This document shows, one piece after another, positions 35,130 to 46,739 of a DNA stretch of 64,000 nt. Location: positions 2,985,503 through 3,049,502 of the forward strand of contig NC_045143.1 of assembly GCF_008831285.2 (NCBI RefSeq), read 5' to 3'. Made by a program: the position numbers and the translations under genes. Within the stretch, counting starts at the first letter, position 1, and each line of letters opens with the position of its first letter. The notes below the pieces were generated by a model, which saw only the letters and a list, made by a program, of their open reading frames with translations, did no database searches and was not told where the DNA came from. Source of the DNA: Nymphaea colorata (lineage: Eukaryota; Streptophyta; Magnoliopsida; Nymphaeales; Nymphaeaceae).

Positions 35130-36503
35130 CAGTAGTGGAGCCATCGTGGGGCAGGCGTGGGCGCCTGCCCACGCCAGCCAAAGAAAGCTCCACAGTGAAG
35201 TGGAGCCTCGGTGTGCCTCATGCCCGTGTCGATGCCATGCTGCCCACTCCAAAAATAGATCGGGTGCAGCAGTCCAATTGATGCAGCTCCAGAAAACATA
35301 AAGCATTCTTGATTCTACACGTAGCCCACTGCCCGCCCAAATTCACCCGAAACCGAAAGTAGAAACTCTCGAAGGGCGAAGGCCGAACCAGCGAGCGAAG
35401 GGCAAGGCTGCAACCTACAGGCCCGCAACCGCGCAGCGATGCAAGATATATTTTGCAACAAAAATATGCCTTCAAGATTTGAGAGATAATGGTTGGAACT
35501 CTTTTATGAGTGAAATTTGTACATTTTGCAACAAATTTGATACATTTGTGCCTGATTTAGAGGAGATCTATACATCTGGAGGACGACTCAGACGTATACA
35601 TGAAATGATTACATTTTCGCATCATTATCGTGTTGAAGTATTTTATGCGGTTATTGATATACAACTTCAAGAGTTAAACAGTCGTTTCACTGAGGCAAAT
35701 ACAGAGTTTCTTCTTTTAGTGGCATGTTTAAGTCTAAAAAATAGCTTTTCTACTTTTGACAAACACAAATTGCTTGCTGAGTTCGATCCTAAAGATTTCA
35801 ATGGTGCAGAGTTTAATAGACTTAAAAGTTAATTAGATGTATATCTTGAAGACATGAAAACTACTGAAGAGTTTTCAAATTTGAAATCTTTGACTGAGCT
35901 ATCTGAAATGATGGTAACAATTGGAAAGCGCATAATATATTATCTTGTGTATTTGTTGATTTTAATTGACACTAACTTTATCAGTTGCAACTGCAAGTGT
36001 TTATAGAGCATTTTCAGCTATGAACATTATTAAAACTATGCTTTGTAACAAGATGGGAGATGAATGGGTTAATGACGCTTTAGTCACTTACATTGAGAGG
36101 AACACATTTGATAGTATCAGTGACGAAGCAATCATGCATCGTTTTCAGAATATGAAAAACAAACGAGGCCACATGTAATTTTGTATATGGCTATAGTTTT
36201 TTTGACTTGCTTGTTGAGGCCAATTATAAATTTGTTTATAACTACAATCATTTGATTTATTTTTTATGCCAATTGTAAATTTATTCATATTCAGTCATCT
36301 AATTGACTATTTTGATGTCATTGACCAATTGTAATTTGTCCATAATACAAATGATATGATTTGTTTGTTGCTATTCATTATAAGTTTGTTTATAATTATG
36401 TTTATTTGCTTTATTTTTAAAATAACATATATTTTAGTTTGAAAATTTTTTCACGTACCATGTACTACTGCCCCATAGCAAAAAATTTCTGGCTCAGCCA
36501 CGG
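35130..36503 (+). mobile_element. Inner hAT element (TTF/MYM-type) relic
   Basis: The ends CAGTAGTGGAGCC (35130) and GGCTCAGCCACGG (to 36503) are imperfect inverted repeats related to the GGGGCGGAGCC MITE termini. Just inside the left end is a GC-rich hairpin (GGCGTGGGC / GCCCACGCC). It contains the transposase remnant at 35455-36178. No clear target-site duplication, so the limits are approximate. Confidence 0.5.
35455..36178 (+). pseudogene. hAT transposase, C-terminal part (TTF-type zinc-finger/hAT family)
   Basis: The first stretch (35479-35832) has HHYRVEVFYAVID, LQELNSRF and FSTFDKHKLL, typical of the plant hAT proteins often annotated as zinc finger MYM-type 1-like. A TAA stop at about 35830 interrupts it; the same frame resumes with LDVYLEDMKTTEEF. 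A frameshift then leads to 35966-36178, carrying the hAT dimerisation signature VATASVYRAFSAMNIIKT and the end FQNMKNKRGHM. The DDE catalytic core upstream is missing. It cannot act as a transposase. Confidence 0.85.
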
Positions 36504-36825
36504 CTAAAGTGAGCGACCCTCAACTTAGAATTAGACAGAGAGGGAGAGAGGCCTACCTCGACACGCTTTGTAGAGAAGGGCAATGGTGGTGTCGGACATT
36601 TGTATGAAGCATTGAAGACCCTTTTCACTTGGCTGAAGCGGTGAGGAAGAAGAAGAAGGAGAAGGAGAGGACTTGGATGAAGCATTGAAGAGAAAGAAGA
36701 AGAAGAAGGAGGAGGAGGAGAGGGGAGACAACGAACGGGATACGGGATGGCAAAATAGAAAAAGCAAAATAACTTGTACTTATACTCGAGTCGAGTCGAG
36801 CTTAAAACATTCGAGTTCAATGAAT

Positions 36826-37015
36826 CAGGGGCAGAGCCAGGATTTTTTTCAGGGGCGGGCCAAACCATGGGTGGGTCGGGCCAAGATGAGCGACGGATCG
36901 GGCCAAACTAAAAAAATTTGATTTTTTACATATAAAAAATCTTCCTTTCTGGGCTCACCCGGGCCATGGCCCCGGCGACCCCCCCCCGCCCCCCCCCCCC
37001 CCCCCTTCGCCCCTG
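36826..37015 (+). mobile_element. hAT MITE of the GGGGCGGAGCC family, copy 2 (nested)
   Basis: 190 bases from CAGGGGCAGAGCCAGG to TTCGCCCCTG, flanked by the perfect octamer CAATGAAT (36818-36825 and 37016-37023). It interrupts the GAGCTCG-rich right end of the larger hAT element, so it inserted later. It contains an unusually long C-run (about 36980-37005). Confidence 0.88.
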
Positions 37016-37183
37016 CAATGAATACAAACTCGGCTCAACTAAAAAAACGAGTCCAAGAATGAGCTCGAATTTAGCTCGTTTATTAAAATATGTGGCTCGA
37101 ACTCGATTTCTAGTCGAGCTTTGACAAGCCGAGCTCGAATTGCTCGGCTGGTTGTTCACGCTTAATCAGCACCCTAAGACACC

Positions 37184-37376
37184 CAGGGGCGAAGCCATAA
37201 ATTGTCATGAGGAGGCCAAATTAAAGTTTCTAAATTTTAACACGTACCGAAATATCATTTTTCACAATTTTCATATAAAACAAGTGAAATTTTTAAAAAA
37301 TTTACATGTAAATTTATTGTTATTTTTTTTATGTGGAGCCATGGCTCTTGCGGGCCCTACCTTAACTCGGCCCTTG
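37184..37376 (+). mobile_element. hAT MITE of the GGGGCGGAGCC family, copy 3
   Basis: 193 bases starting CAGGGGCGAAGCC and ending GGCCCTTG, essentially the same length as copies 1 and 2. The flanking octamers AAGACACC and AAGTACAT are too different to be certain. It starts only 12 bases beyond the right target duplication of the composite hAT element. Confidence 0.6.
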
Positions 37377-37768
37377 AAGTACATGTCTTGTATTATAAAA
37401 GAAATAGAGGTTAGCTGGGTCGACCTTGATTCTTCAAAGACTACATTCTAAAGGAGATAGTGGTGAGCTAGGTCGACCTTGATTCTTGGAAGACTACCTG
37501 CTCACCCAAAGTAAGGTGAGGCAATCAAGTTAATTCATTTTTGATGTGCCACTTATACTCGCACTTCTTCATTCACTAATTAATCCTCAAACTCTACCCT
37601 TTTTAGATATATCCATAGGGTGTATAATGACAATAATACTAAAGAAGTTTTTTAAGAAAAAAAAGATATAAAATGTTAGAAGCTTAAAATATACATATTA
37701 AAAAAAATTAAAATACTCCAACCACCTTTCTTTTACTCTTTGAGTGTATATTAGTTATCAGCAGCTAT

Positions 37769-37961
37769 GTCACACAGATGCGGGTGCGATATGGGTGCGG
37801 ATACGGGGATACGGGTGCGGATATGGGGATACGGGTGCGGATACTGCAAGTTTCATAATTTTCGGATACGCGGATACGGCAAATATAATATTCTCAAAAA
37901 ATTATAAATTAAACAAAAAAACAAACAAAACATTATTTATCACACGTATCCGTGTGAGTTA
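37769..37961 (+). mobile_element. MITE with GTCACACRGATRCG ends
   Basis: Left GTCACACAGATGCG and right CGTATCCGTGTGAG are inverted repeats (12 of 14). The interior repeats GGATACGGG/GGTGCGGATA words. A related end fragment lies at 38398-38470 (CGTATCCGTGTCC ... TACGTGTGAC). Target duplication unclear. Confidence 0.55.
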
Positions 37962-38589
37962 GCTCAAAGCTTATGGTTTAAGGACTCGTTTTTTTCCTAG
38001 AAATGAAAAATTTGATACAATCTGAACGATTCTCTTTTGTCTCGCCTTAAACCGATGAACCAACAAAGAAGAGGCTGGACTCGTTTTCTCTTTTGTCTCT
38101 TTTGTCTTTGTTTATGTGTTCATTTATTTAGTAGATCTTGTCTTCATGATGATTGTGTTAACTTAGTTCAGAAAAAAATGTCTTCCTATATATATCAAAG
38201 TTGTATATTTAGAGGGCGGGAAAGATGGCCAACTTTAGTCATTTATCGAAAATATCTAAAACAATAAAATAGGATATAATCTTGCCGCCTGCTTCATGTA
38301 ACAGAGAACACCTCCCGCTTCGGCAGTGGGAGGCCTGGAGGAGAGCTCAATCGGTTTTCAAATCGGGGGGTTTTTTTATTCAGATTGCGTTTGACCCAGA
38401 CCCGATCCAAAACGTATCTATGTCGTATCCGTGTCCAAATTCCCGTATCAGCGTATTGAATACGTGTGACTTAGATCATAATATATATTTATTTATACAA
38501 AACACCAGTACACTCGCCATTTATTACCTAGTTCTTCTTGATTTCATGTCGAAGAGCACGAAAAGCTTTGAATTGCCCAGTCAAATCAA

Positions 38590-38910
38590 ATTTGGTTAGA
38601 TTTTTGGAACCTCTTTCTCCTTTCATTTTCTAAATTTTGAGTTGGTGTACTCAATAAGATAATTTATGTTCTAAATTTCAGTGACCCATCGGGATTGAAT
38701 AAGTGGCAAATCAGTTCAATTTGACGACCAATTGAAGGGCATGCAAGTCACGTCATCTTTTTTCCAATATTAAAAAAATGAATATGTTTTTGCACTTTTA
38801 AACAATTTTCCATTTGATTTTTCAAAAGAAAAAACCTTTTTGAATATTCTTAATTGATGCGATCGAATCGTTAAATTAGCTCAGTATTCGTTTAATGCAT
38901 CTCCACACTT
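38590..38910 (+). repeat. Dispersed repeat Q, copy 2
   Basis: Partner of 6365-6720, same orientation, with several small deletions relative to copy 1. Confidence 0.7.
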
Positions 38911-38914
38911 TAAA

Positions 38915-39880
38915 TTAGTTAGAAACTTAGAATACTTTAATTTTACCAAGGGTGGAAAGATGACGTCAAATCAGAAAATCTAACCAATGACTTTTTTTTT
39001 TGTTGTCATAAGAAGAGTCGGTCTATCTGGACGAGTTCCCCAAAAAACTAACAATTTAAAGGGAAAGCGTGTGATTCAGACAAGAGTTTCATAATAGCCA
39101 CCCAAACAAAAGAAGGCCTGAACGACGTTGGGTGTGTGAAAGAAAGGCAAGAAGGTCAACATACAACACAATCTAAACTTCTTTGGAACAAGGAAGCTAA
39201 GAGCCAGGCATATAATTACGCCAGTTAACTTCAACTTAAAATTCATCATAAATTCGTAAGTCCAGTCTTCCCACTTACATGCAGCCAATTTGCAGCAAAA
39301 AGAGAAACTGATCTCAATCGCTATCAGAAATCGAGGTTAAATAGATCTTGCAGTCCGCAATGATCTCTCTTCACTTAGTGTCCTTCTATGGTCTCCCCAT
39401 TCAGAAAAACTTTAGACCAAAAAATTTAATTTCTTGTCCGCTTGACCTGAGCGGCTTTACTCCGTTCCATCTTCAATGGAGGCCTGGCAGAGCACATACC
39501 ACGCCAGAGCCCACGACAAGTGTGAACAAAGGCAATAGTGTTCGATTCTTGGATTTTCCAGGGGAAAACACCTGCCATGTAGTGTACAAATATAACACCA
39601 TACACACGATGAGGTTCTTGCCAAGCCCAGGCTTATTCAGCGCAACAAAACTACAGTGAAGTGTGGTGTTAAGGAGGGAGACGAGCAAGGCCAGGAAACG
39701 AAGATGCTGAAGGCCCATGTATTGCTGAAAATGGCAGTTCTGCCAACGGACCATCTTGGTATATGCTCTTTTGATTATTTCTCTTCACTTTTCTTACGAT
39801 GCATTTTTCTTCACCATCAATATTTTATTAATTGCTTATTCTATGGCTCCGCCATTGAAATTTGCAACTGTTGTAAGAAA
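38915..39880. other. No gene recognised
   Basis: Short open frames on both strands (such as 39348-39659 plus and 39754-39473 minus) carry no domain I recognise. Confidence 0.35.
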
Positions 39881-39881
39881 A

Positions 39882-42336
39882 AAAAACTCCATTTTGTGGG
39901 CCAACGGTAGCCAATCGTTATGAACAACCACATAAAAAAAGAATTTGGATACTCAAAAAAATTTTGATATTTGATTATGATCGAATTTAGAGTCAGATTT
40001 AAGTAAATGTTGACCAAATTCCGATTCAAACTTGGTCAGGATAATTGTTTTAATTCCAATAAACATCTTGTTATGAATGTCCATAATATGTTTTGGGATA
40101 GATGTAAAAGTTGGATTTGGATGTTAATTTAAAAACCAAATTCGGATCGGATTTGAATTATGAATTCAGATTTTGGGTTTGCAGATCATATCATTTTTTT
40201 TTCATCGGAAATGAAATTCACATTTGAATCTATATATATTTAGATATTTGAAAAAACGGACATGGCAAGTATACATCCGATTCCAATTGTACCCTAACGT
40301 TGCCTACAGCTTAGGAACTAAATACAGAAGCCCTTCAAGTTTGTTCACGGATTATTGAAAATTTTAAAGGAATAAAGGAAACGAGAGTAAATTCGTAAAT
40401 GTGCCTACTTGTAATGGAGTTTACGTTGGGGTATTGCATTGTGAATTTGCATGTTATAAAATTCAAATCTAAGCATATTATCGGTTTATGTAGAAGGAAA
40501 AAACAATAGGGTAGACTCATGGAATACTATTGTTTTACAAATCCAGCTAATTTCTCAAGAAATTTTTTTCGATTTCTAGGACATATTCATAGAATATTAA
40601 CACAGGGCTGTTGTCACCAAACACCTCTAAAAGATGTTCTTGGCAGATCCGAGACTTAAAGCATAGGAGGGGAATGATGCATATAAACATTATATGAAAT
40701 TATCAGTTGACATTGTTTCTTAAATAAACATATATTTTAAAAGTAATGTTGATATTAACAACAAGTATGATCAACAACTTGGCATTGAAAAAAAGACAGG
40801 AGAAATATCTAGATATTCTTATTATAAGAGAGTGCATATATATTAATTCTTACACTCCTAGGGTTGGTGTTGTTCTTCCGTATTAAAAAGTGACATTGGA
40901 TTTTTATTTTTATTTTTTTAATATGGTATTAGAGCAGGAAGATCCTCATATGGTGCATGAGAAAATAAAGAGAATTATGCAAGTGTTTAACATTATTTTT
41001 AAAAAAATCATAATAAAATGAAAGTTATCATTGATGAAAAATAATTTTGTGACTTATAAGGGAATTATATTGTGGAGGTCAAGATGGACACAAATAATAA
41101 TAGCATTATTATAAACAACGAGGGTCATTGACTCGTTGTAAAAAAAAAAAAGAATTGGTAGAAATATGATCTCTTGGATTTTTCAAATACGTCTTTGAGG
41201 TAAAAATGGAAAGTGTCATGCAATTGATTTAACGTTATCAAACAAGATCTTCTCAACAAGAGAAATGTTATTATTGTTAAAGGTAATGTGGCGACTTTAA
41301 GAAAGTGATATCTATAAAAGTAAAGATGTAATAAAAATAATAATAAAATTGTTATCAACAAAAAGGGTCATCCACCTGAATTGGCATGGAAATCAGGTTT
41401 CTGAAGATTATTGTAAACTATGAGTGTAAATATCAAATCTAACAATATTGATGGTCTCCAATATAACTATCATTTTTGTTCAATAAAAAAATGTTATTAT
41501 TGTTGCCGATAATTTTGTGATTTATAAGGGAATGATATCTATAGGAGTAAAGAAGCCAACAAAAATAATAATAGCATCACTGTCAACAAAGAGATCCGTT
41601 AACCTAAACATGTAAAAAAAATCAAAGAGAAATCTTGATATTAATGTAAGCAAAAAGTATAAATATCAAATCTCACATCATTGATCCTTACGGCTCATGG
41701 TAGCCTTAGTAGAAAACCATGTTAAATCTCATGTTTCCATTATTTTTTATTTTTTATGTATTTTTAACAGCATTCAAATGTGTTGCATGTATTTTCTATG
41801 TGTTGCATGTATTTTCTATATCTTTTAGGGGAAAAAACATGAGTGATCAATAAATGTAAAATGCGACTTACGGGCCTTCATGAGAGTAACGCGTCCATAC
41901 AAATAAACTTATACGAATGCACCATACCAACGTTTGCTGGCAAAAATTTCACCACGTTTCCGAGTAGGTGCCACCACCACAAGGTCACCATAAGAAATGG
42001 TGGCGTGGGAAAATGTGCCTAACCCTTTCTGGAATATCAAAGTCCAAAGGACTGGCACAGTAGGATGACAATGACAGACGCGACTGTATTTCAGCCCACA
42101 GTGTGGGGAGAGAGGGACGGCAAACAGTGTGGGGAGAGAGAGAGACTGTGATGAGGACTGAGGTGAGGTCGGTCCCGCTGGCACGAAATTAACAGTCTCC
42201 CAAAACCAATTGGTGAAGTCGACTAAAATCACAGCCCTCGCGTTTGCCGAAATACAGTCGCGTCTGTCGTTGTCATCTTACTGTGCCCTTTGATATTCCA
42301 GGAAGGGTCAGGCGCATTTTCCCACGCCACCATTTC
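39882..42336 (+). repeat. Long dispersed repeat R, copy 1
   Basis: About 2.4 kb that recurs, same orientation, at 55857-57955. Shared strings include TTTGGATACTSAAAAAAA, CTTAAAGCATAGGAGGGGAA, GGAGGTCAAGATGGACACAA and TGACAATGACAGACGCGACT. It contains no coding domain. Part of it is present inverted at 2223-2472. The right end (41994-42336) has an extra inverted copy of its own terminal segment, which R copy 2 lacks. Confidence 0.85.
41994..42336. repeat. Inverted repeat formed at the end of repeat R
   Basis: Arms 41994-42092 and 42249-42336 pair over almost their full length. The left arm contains a 13-base stretch that the right arm lacks. Landmarks are GGTGGCGTGGGAAAATG with CATTTTCCCACGCCACC, and GACAGACGCGACTGTATTTC with its complement. 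In R copy 2 only one orientation exists, so the second arm was created here. Confidence 0.85.
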
Positions 42337-42339
42337 AGA

Positions 42340-43040
42340 AGCCAACAACATGAATGGTTTCACCCCCGCACATTTGGCAGGTTTTAAGAAAGTGATGTAA
42401 ATAATTCAGGGGAATCATTTTGGCGTTTTTGTTATACACTTCATGTACCATTTGAATATTTTTATAAGTTATTCATATAGATGTTTAGTTCAAGATATCC
42501 AAGGGCCAATTGAAATCTGCGGGCTGTTGAAAGTTGCCAGACTTATATATATATGATATGAATTACTAATTATTCGTTACTGAAAGGGAAGAACATGAGA
42601 CGAGCAGACGGAGCTGTTGGAAGTAGGGGTGCTAGAATGTTTTGGTTTAGCTGGAGCTCAGTCAAACCAAGTAAGTGGAATATGAGCATGGGACGATGGG
42701 CCATAGCTAAGTCTTGAGCTCGCCAAACGACGCCTCGGTGCGCAACTAACCAAAATGATGAGCATTATTTTGGCAATAATATAAGAGATATAAAATTTGA
42801 CTTTCAACACCGTTACCCTCATGCAATTATTCTAGCTTTTAGTTATTGTAAAACATCCCTCGCAAGCCTTACTTGAGTGCATGTGCTTCACTGGCCAGTT
42901 TCTTCTTTTTTTTCTTTTCTTTCATTTCGTCAACTCATCCTTGTGTTCTTTCTTTATCAATTGCTCCGCGCTTGATTTGCTGCTATTTCAGTCTCAATCA
43001 ACCCAGTTTTCATGTTTTTAAAACAGAAAAAATAAAGAAA
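42340..43040. other. No gene recognised
   Basis: AT-rich intergenic sequence, downstream (on the minus strand) of the PGG-domain fragment. Confidence 0.35.
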
Positions 43041-43043
43041 ACT

Positions 43044-43330
43044 CTACCTAGTGCAAATTCCACAAATCGTTCTGTGTAGTACCTTCTTTATTGTCGCCAC
43101 ACTACCACGTAAAGGGAAACTGCGATGATCCCCACGTCGAACGCCCCAACAACCATCGAGAGAAAAAGGATTGACGGATTCTTCATATTTCCGGGGCGGT
43201 ATATCATCCACGCAGCCATCACGTAGTCCACCGATATGGATATAGTGGACGCTATCAAGAGATGTGACAGAACACCCCATGTACGCCTGGCTACGACCCT
43301 CTTCAAGGGGACGGTCGTGGACCGTATGTG
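43044..43330 (-). pseudogene. PGG-domain C-terminal fragment of an ankyrin gene
   Basis: Minus-strand frame with VPLKRVVARR, then two hydrophobic spans around DYVMAAWMIYRPGN and LFLSMVVGAFDVGIIAVSLYVVV. These align with the last two membrane spans of the intact protein (DYVIGAWLIYCPTT and LTLSALVFASIGATVV). The NPPGG motif and first two spans are not present here. It has the right orientation to be the last exon of the copy whose first exon lies at 50005-49474, with transposons in between, but it could also be an independent fragment. Confidence 0.7.
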
Positions 43331-43804
43331 TTGGTTGGGAGTTTCGGTAGTTAAACTATCTTCGAGTCTCTCTTCCTCTCTCTAGCTCTCTTTGTGTGTG
43401 TGTGTGAGTGGGAACTCCTGCGCCGGCTTCCTGGCGTGAATTTGAAATCTGTGCTATGAATCTTATCCTTCCTTGAGACCATTTCAAACCTCTTGAATCT
43501 AAAGTATGTGTAGTTCATATTCTTTGTTTGATAGATCTTACGATATCTTAGCAAAAGGTCTAATTGTTGGAACTTCACTCGAGAGCAGAAACAATGTGCA
43601 GAGCCCCTTTCTCCTTGCCATTGCTGCCAGAGGATGAGCACGGGAGAGAAGACCCGTACTTCTCTCTTTCTCAAAATTTTCTCAAGCGATGTGTTGCTTG
43701 ATTCTTTAGACTGTCCATCCTCTCATAAAAAATGGACATGGGTGTATAAGAGAGTGATTAACTAAAAAAAAAAAGCATGGATTCACCAGCACGTGGAAAA
43801 GTGG

Positions 43805-43996
43805 ACGTTGGTGCAAGTGCATTTTTACCAACGTTCAGGATCCAATGTCGGTGAAGATTGAGTTTATTCGACGTCCGAAGGCAAACGTTGATGAAATTCA
43901 GCTTTCATCGACTCGTGCGGAGAAAATATTGTTACAATTCAATTTTTACCGATGGCCATCAGGTGGATGTTGGTAAAAATTACATTTTCACCGATA
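43805..43996. repeat. Cluster of short ACGTTGGTRAA hairpins
   Basis: Four imperfect palindromes of one type occur at about 43805-43834, 43846-43873, 43885-43912 and 43967-43996. Each has a (A)YGTTGRTRAA half facing a TTTYAYCRACG half. This resembles the subterminal repeats of some plant DNA transposons such as CACTA elements, but no element ends or transposase were found. Confidence 0.5.
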
Positions 43997-44034
43997 CATA
44001 CTAAAGCTCATGTTGGAGTAAAATGACCATTATA

Positions 44035-45195
44035 TATGTATGAATACAAACATGACAATCCTAAAAGATAAAAATGAACTCCTTTATCATATCACTACAG
44101 GCCACTTAAGGTAGGATTTAACCACTAATTCCAGCATTCCCCTAAATGGCCTAATGTACTTTGTCAGCTATATATAAATCCATATAAGGTGCGTTATGAA
44201 TAGGTTGACCTTAAATATATTCAAACGGTCATTTAAGTTGCTAGTTTGCTGACTTCTCGTCTTCAAATGAGAGAAAAGCTTCATGCGAAATGTATAACAA
44301 AAATTTAGAGAATCATATAAGACAATGAATTGTGATCACATAAAACTTAATATATCCAACTAAGAGAAATTCTAAATGATCACAAAACAATAAGACACCA
44401 ACACATTATCATCGTTGATTCATAACAAATAATTCTCAATCATTTTCTAACATAAGTAAGGAAAAGAAACTGTATATATAACTTTATTATCCAAATAAGA
44501 TCTTGCTTGAATTTGTTACGAAATTCATTCTCACCATACCTAAACAAAGTTATATACTGCATGACCTCTGCTAAAGTTTTGCATATTATAGTCCCTACCT
44601 TTATACATTCTCTTTTCTTTTACAAATATTGAGGTAGGAGACAAAATCGCTCTTTCATACTTATGGAGAATTTTATGGACATACATTCATATAGTGCTAC
44701 AAAATATAGATAGACAAACACCCTACGTTAAAGCAAGTTATTCAAATAACACCAATGATCCTATAGATTGTTAAAGGGGAAAACATTTCATATTTAACTA
44801 CCTTATGTTGGCCGTGCAAGAAGCTAAAATACATTGTAACTCTCACATTTATTGGGCATAATAATTGAATCTATGATCTAATTTATAATGGAATAATATA
44901 TCTTTTCATGAGGATAACTCTAAAAACCTAAAGGATAATATTAACCTGCAAAATATAACTATTAATCATGAGAACATCCTTCATACAAGACTTTGATGGA
45001 AAAAATAAATTTTCAAGAGCCTCTATATTTTACTCTTTCAAAGGCAAGTGCAAAGGGTCATTAAGGTACCACTTTGTTGATAAACCCTAACATGCAAAGG
45101 TACTTTGTCATAACTGTAACTAGTAAAAAGAGAGATTTATACAGGTCTTAACTGTAACTAGTGAAAAGAGAGATTTATACAAAACCATAACAAAT
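44035..45195. other. No gene recognised
   Basis: AT-rich sequence. At about 45117-45180 a short unit containing AAAGAGAGATTTATAC is tandemly repeated twice. Confidence 0.4.
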
Positions 45196-45209
45196 TGACT
45201 GGACACATT

Positions 45210-45437
45210 TGAAAGCAAAAGAGAGAGTACTCAATTTTAACGTGGTTCGGTACTCTGTACCTACATCCACAGTAGCTCTCAAAAGTATGAGAGACACACT
45301 ATGTGCATCATTTTAAATATAAGATGTATGACAAGGATGAGGTTACAATATCTATCTCTTTGATTTCAGCCTTGGAGGTTACAATATCTATCTCTTTGAT
45401 TTCAGCGTTAGAGGTTACAATATCGTGAGTGATTTCA
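45210..45437 (-). repeat. 3' LTR of deleted copia element
   Basis: Matches 46740-46968 over its length (AAAGAGAGAGTACTC, TAACGTGGTTCGGTACTCTG, GTACCTACATCCACAGTAG). It includes an internal near-duplicate of GGTTACAATATCTATCTC. On the minus strand it ends ...CTTTCA at 45210, followed by genomic AATGT. Confidence 0.75.
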
Positions 45438-45487
45438 GCAACAGCCGTTTCATCTAAGCCAGCATACTCGGTGGTGATTTTGGCAAC

Positions 45488-46730
45488 TTATTTATTGTCA
45501 ATACATTCCATAGATTTGATTTTTGCCTTATTGTTAACATTGCCCATCAAACTAGTGGTGGATGCAGTCCATACGCCAAGTTTATTGTGTAAGTTTACAA
45601 GTTGAAGTCTAGGCAATGGCTTGGTAAATATGTCAGCAATTTGCTTAAGGGAAGGAATGTATTTCGTGACGAGAGAGCCAATCGCAACTTTCTCACGAAC
45701 AAAATGATTATCAATATCGACATGCTTCATTCTTTAATGTAATGCTGGTTTGATGGAGACCTGAAGGACTGAGATATTGTCACAATATAGTGTTAGAGGT
45801 TGCGAAATATAAATTCCAATATCCCGCAATATGTAGGTGAGCCAGATGAGTTTAGTGGGGGCAGATGTCATAGATCTACATTTTGCTTCTGTACTTGAGT
45901 GACCAACGGAATTTTGCTTTTTTGCACTCCAAAAGATAGGATTAACTCTAAGAAAGGTGCAAAATTCTGATGTTGAACGTCTGGTGAGGGGACATCCTAC
46001 CTAATCCGCATTTGAGTAGGCTGAAAGTTCAATAGCTGAATTCTTCATAAGTCGAATCCCATAATCAAGAGTTCAATGGACATATCTCAATATTCTTTTC
46101 ACCAAAGAAAAATGAAATGTATTTGGATCTTGCATAAATTGGCTCACATACTTCACACTATATGATATATCAAGCCTTGTTATAGTGAGATATTGCAAAC
46201 CCCCTACCAAACTTCTAGATATGGTGGCATCAATTTTTGTTGGTTCTTGAGTTGAAGACGAGCGAAAGTTTGTGACCATGGGTGTGGGAACATCTTTGGC
46301 ATTCAATAAATGGGTCTTATCAAGTAGCTCATAGGCATATTTCCTTTTACTGATGACAAGATAGTGATCATGAAAATGACAAGATAGTGATCATGAAAAT
46401 GAGCCTTTATTCCAAGGAAATAATGAAGAAATCCTAAATCCTTCATGGCGAACTCTGAGCTTACTTGTGAAATAAAATCTTGTATCAGCTTTGTGTTATT
46501 CCCAGTAAGAATGATGTCATCAATATATAATAGTAAAATAAGAATTTCATGTGTATTTTGACACACAAAAAGAGATGAATCAGCAACACTTGCAAAGAAT
46601 CCCAATGAGAGAAGAAACTTACCAAATCGATCATACCAAAATCGATCAGCTTGTTTTAAACTATAAAGAGCTCGCTTGAGCTTACATACATAATCTGGCT
46701 TGAAAGAATCTCAAAATCTAGGAGGTTGCT
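45488..46730 (-). pseudogene. Ty1/copia RT and RNase H remnant
   Basis: Read on minus, it begins directly after the primer site with ALYSLKQADRFWYDRFGKFL and continues to the RT active-site motif YIDDIILTGN (a YVDD variant) and FAMKDLGFLHYFLGI. A 23-base tandem duplication (46354-46376 and 46377-46399) then breaks the frame. RT-end (LQYLTITRLDISYSV) and RNase H/C-terminal (MKHVDIDNHFVREK, DIFTKPLP) pieces follow. Gag, protease, integrase and part of RT are deleted. Dead, non-autonomous. Confidence 0.9.
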
Positions 46731-46739
46731 CTGATACCA
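46728..46739 (-). promoter_or_regulatory. Primer-binding site (initiator Met tRNA type)
   Basis: TGGTATCAGAGC on the minus strand starts immediately after the 5' LTR end ...TTTCA. It is the standard complement of the 3' end of plant initiator methionine tRNA, used to prime copia reverse transcription. The next coding homology is already mid-RT, showing the internal deletion. Confidence 0.88.

Larger units (their letters stand above)
34425..37164 (+). mobile_element. Composite hAT element with nested insertions
   Basis: Inverted ends TGGGGGTGAACACGAGC (34425) and GTTGTTCACGCTTA (ending 37164) are flanked by ATCGGCAC (34417-34424) and ATCAGCAC (37165-37172), matching at 7 of 8 bases. Subterminal regions are rich in GAGCTCG / CGAGTCGAG words at both ends. 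Inside lie a transposase-bearing hAT relic (35130-36503) and a nested MITE (36826-37015). The 2.7-kb element looks like a non-autonomous hAT enlarged by later insertions. Confidence 0.7.

Noticed and set aside
36494-36868. Minus-strand frames rich in Ser, Pro and Phe
   Set aside because: They are the complement of GAA/GAG-rich purine DNA inside the hAT element, with no domain.
43805-43996. CRISPR-like spacing of short repeats
   Set aside because: The repeats are imperfect, palindromic and few, and the genome is eukaryotic; transposon subterminal repeats fit better.
46728-46739. tRNA 3' fragment
   Set aside because: It abuts an LTR end and precedes RT codons, so it is a retrotransposon primer site.
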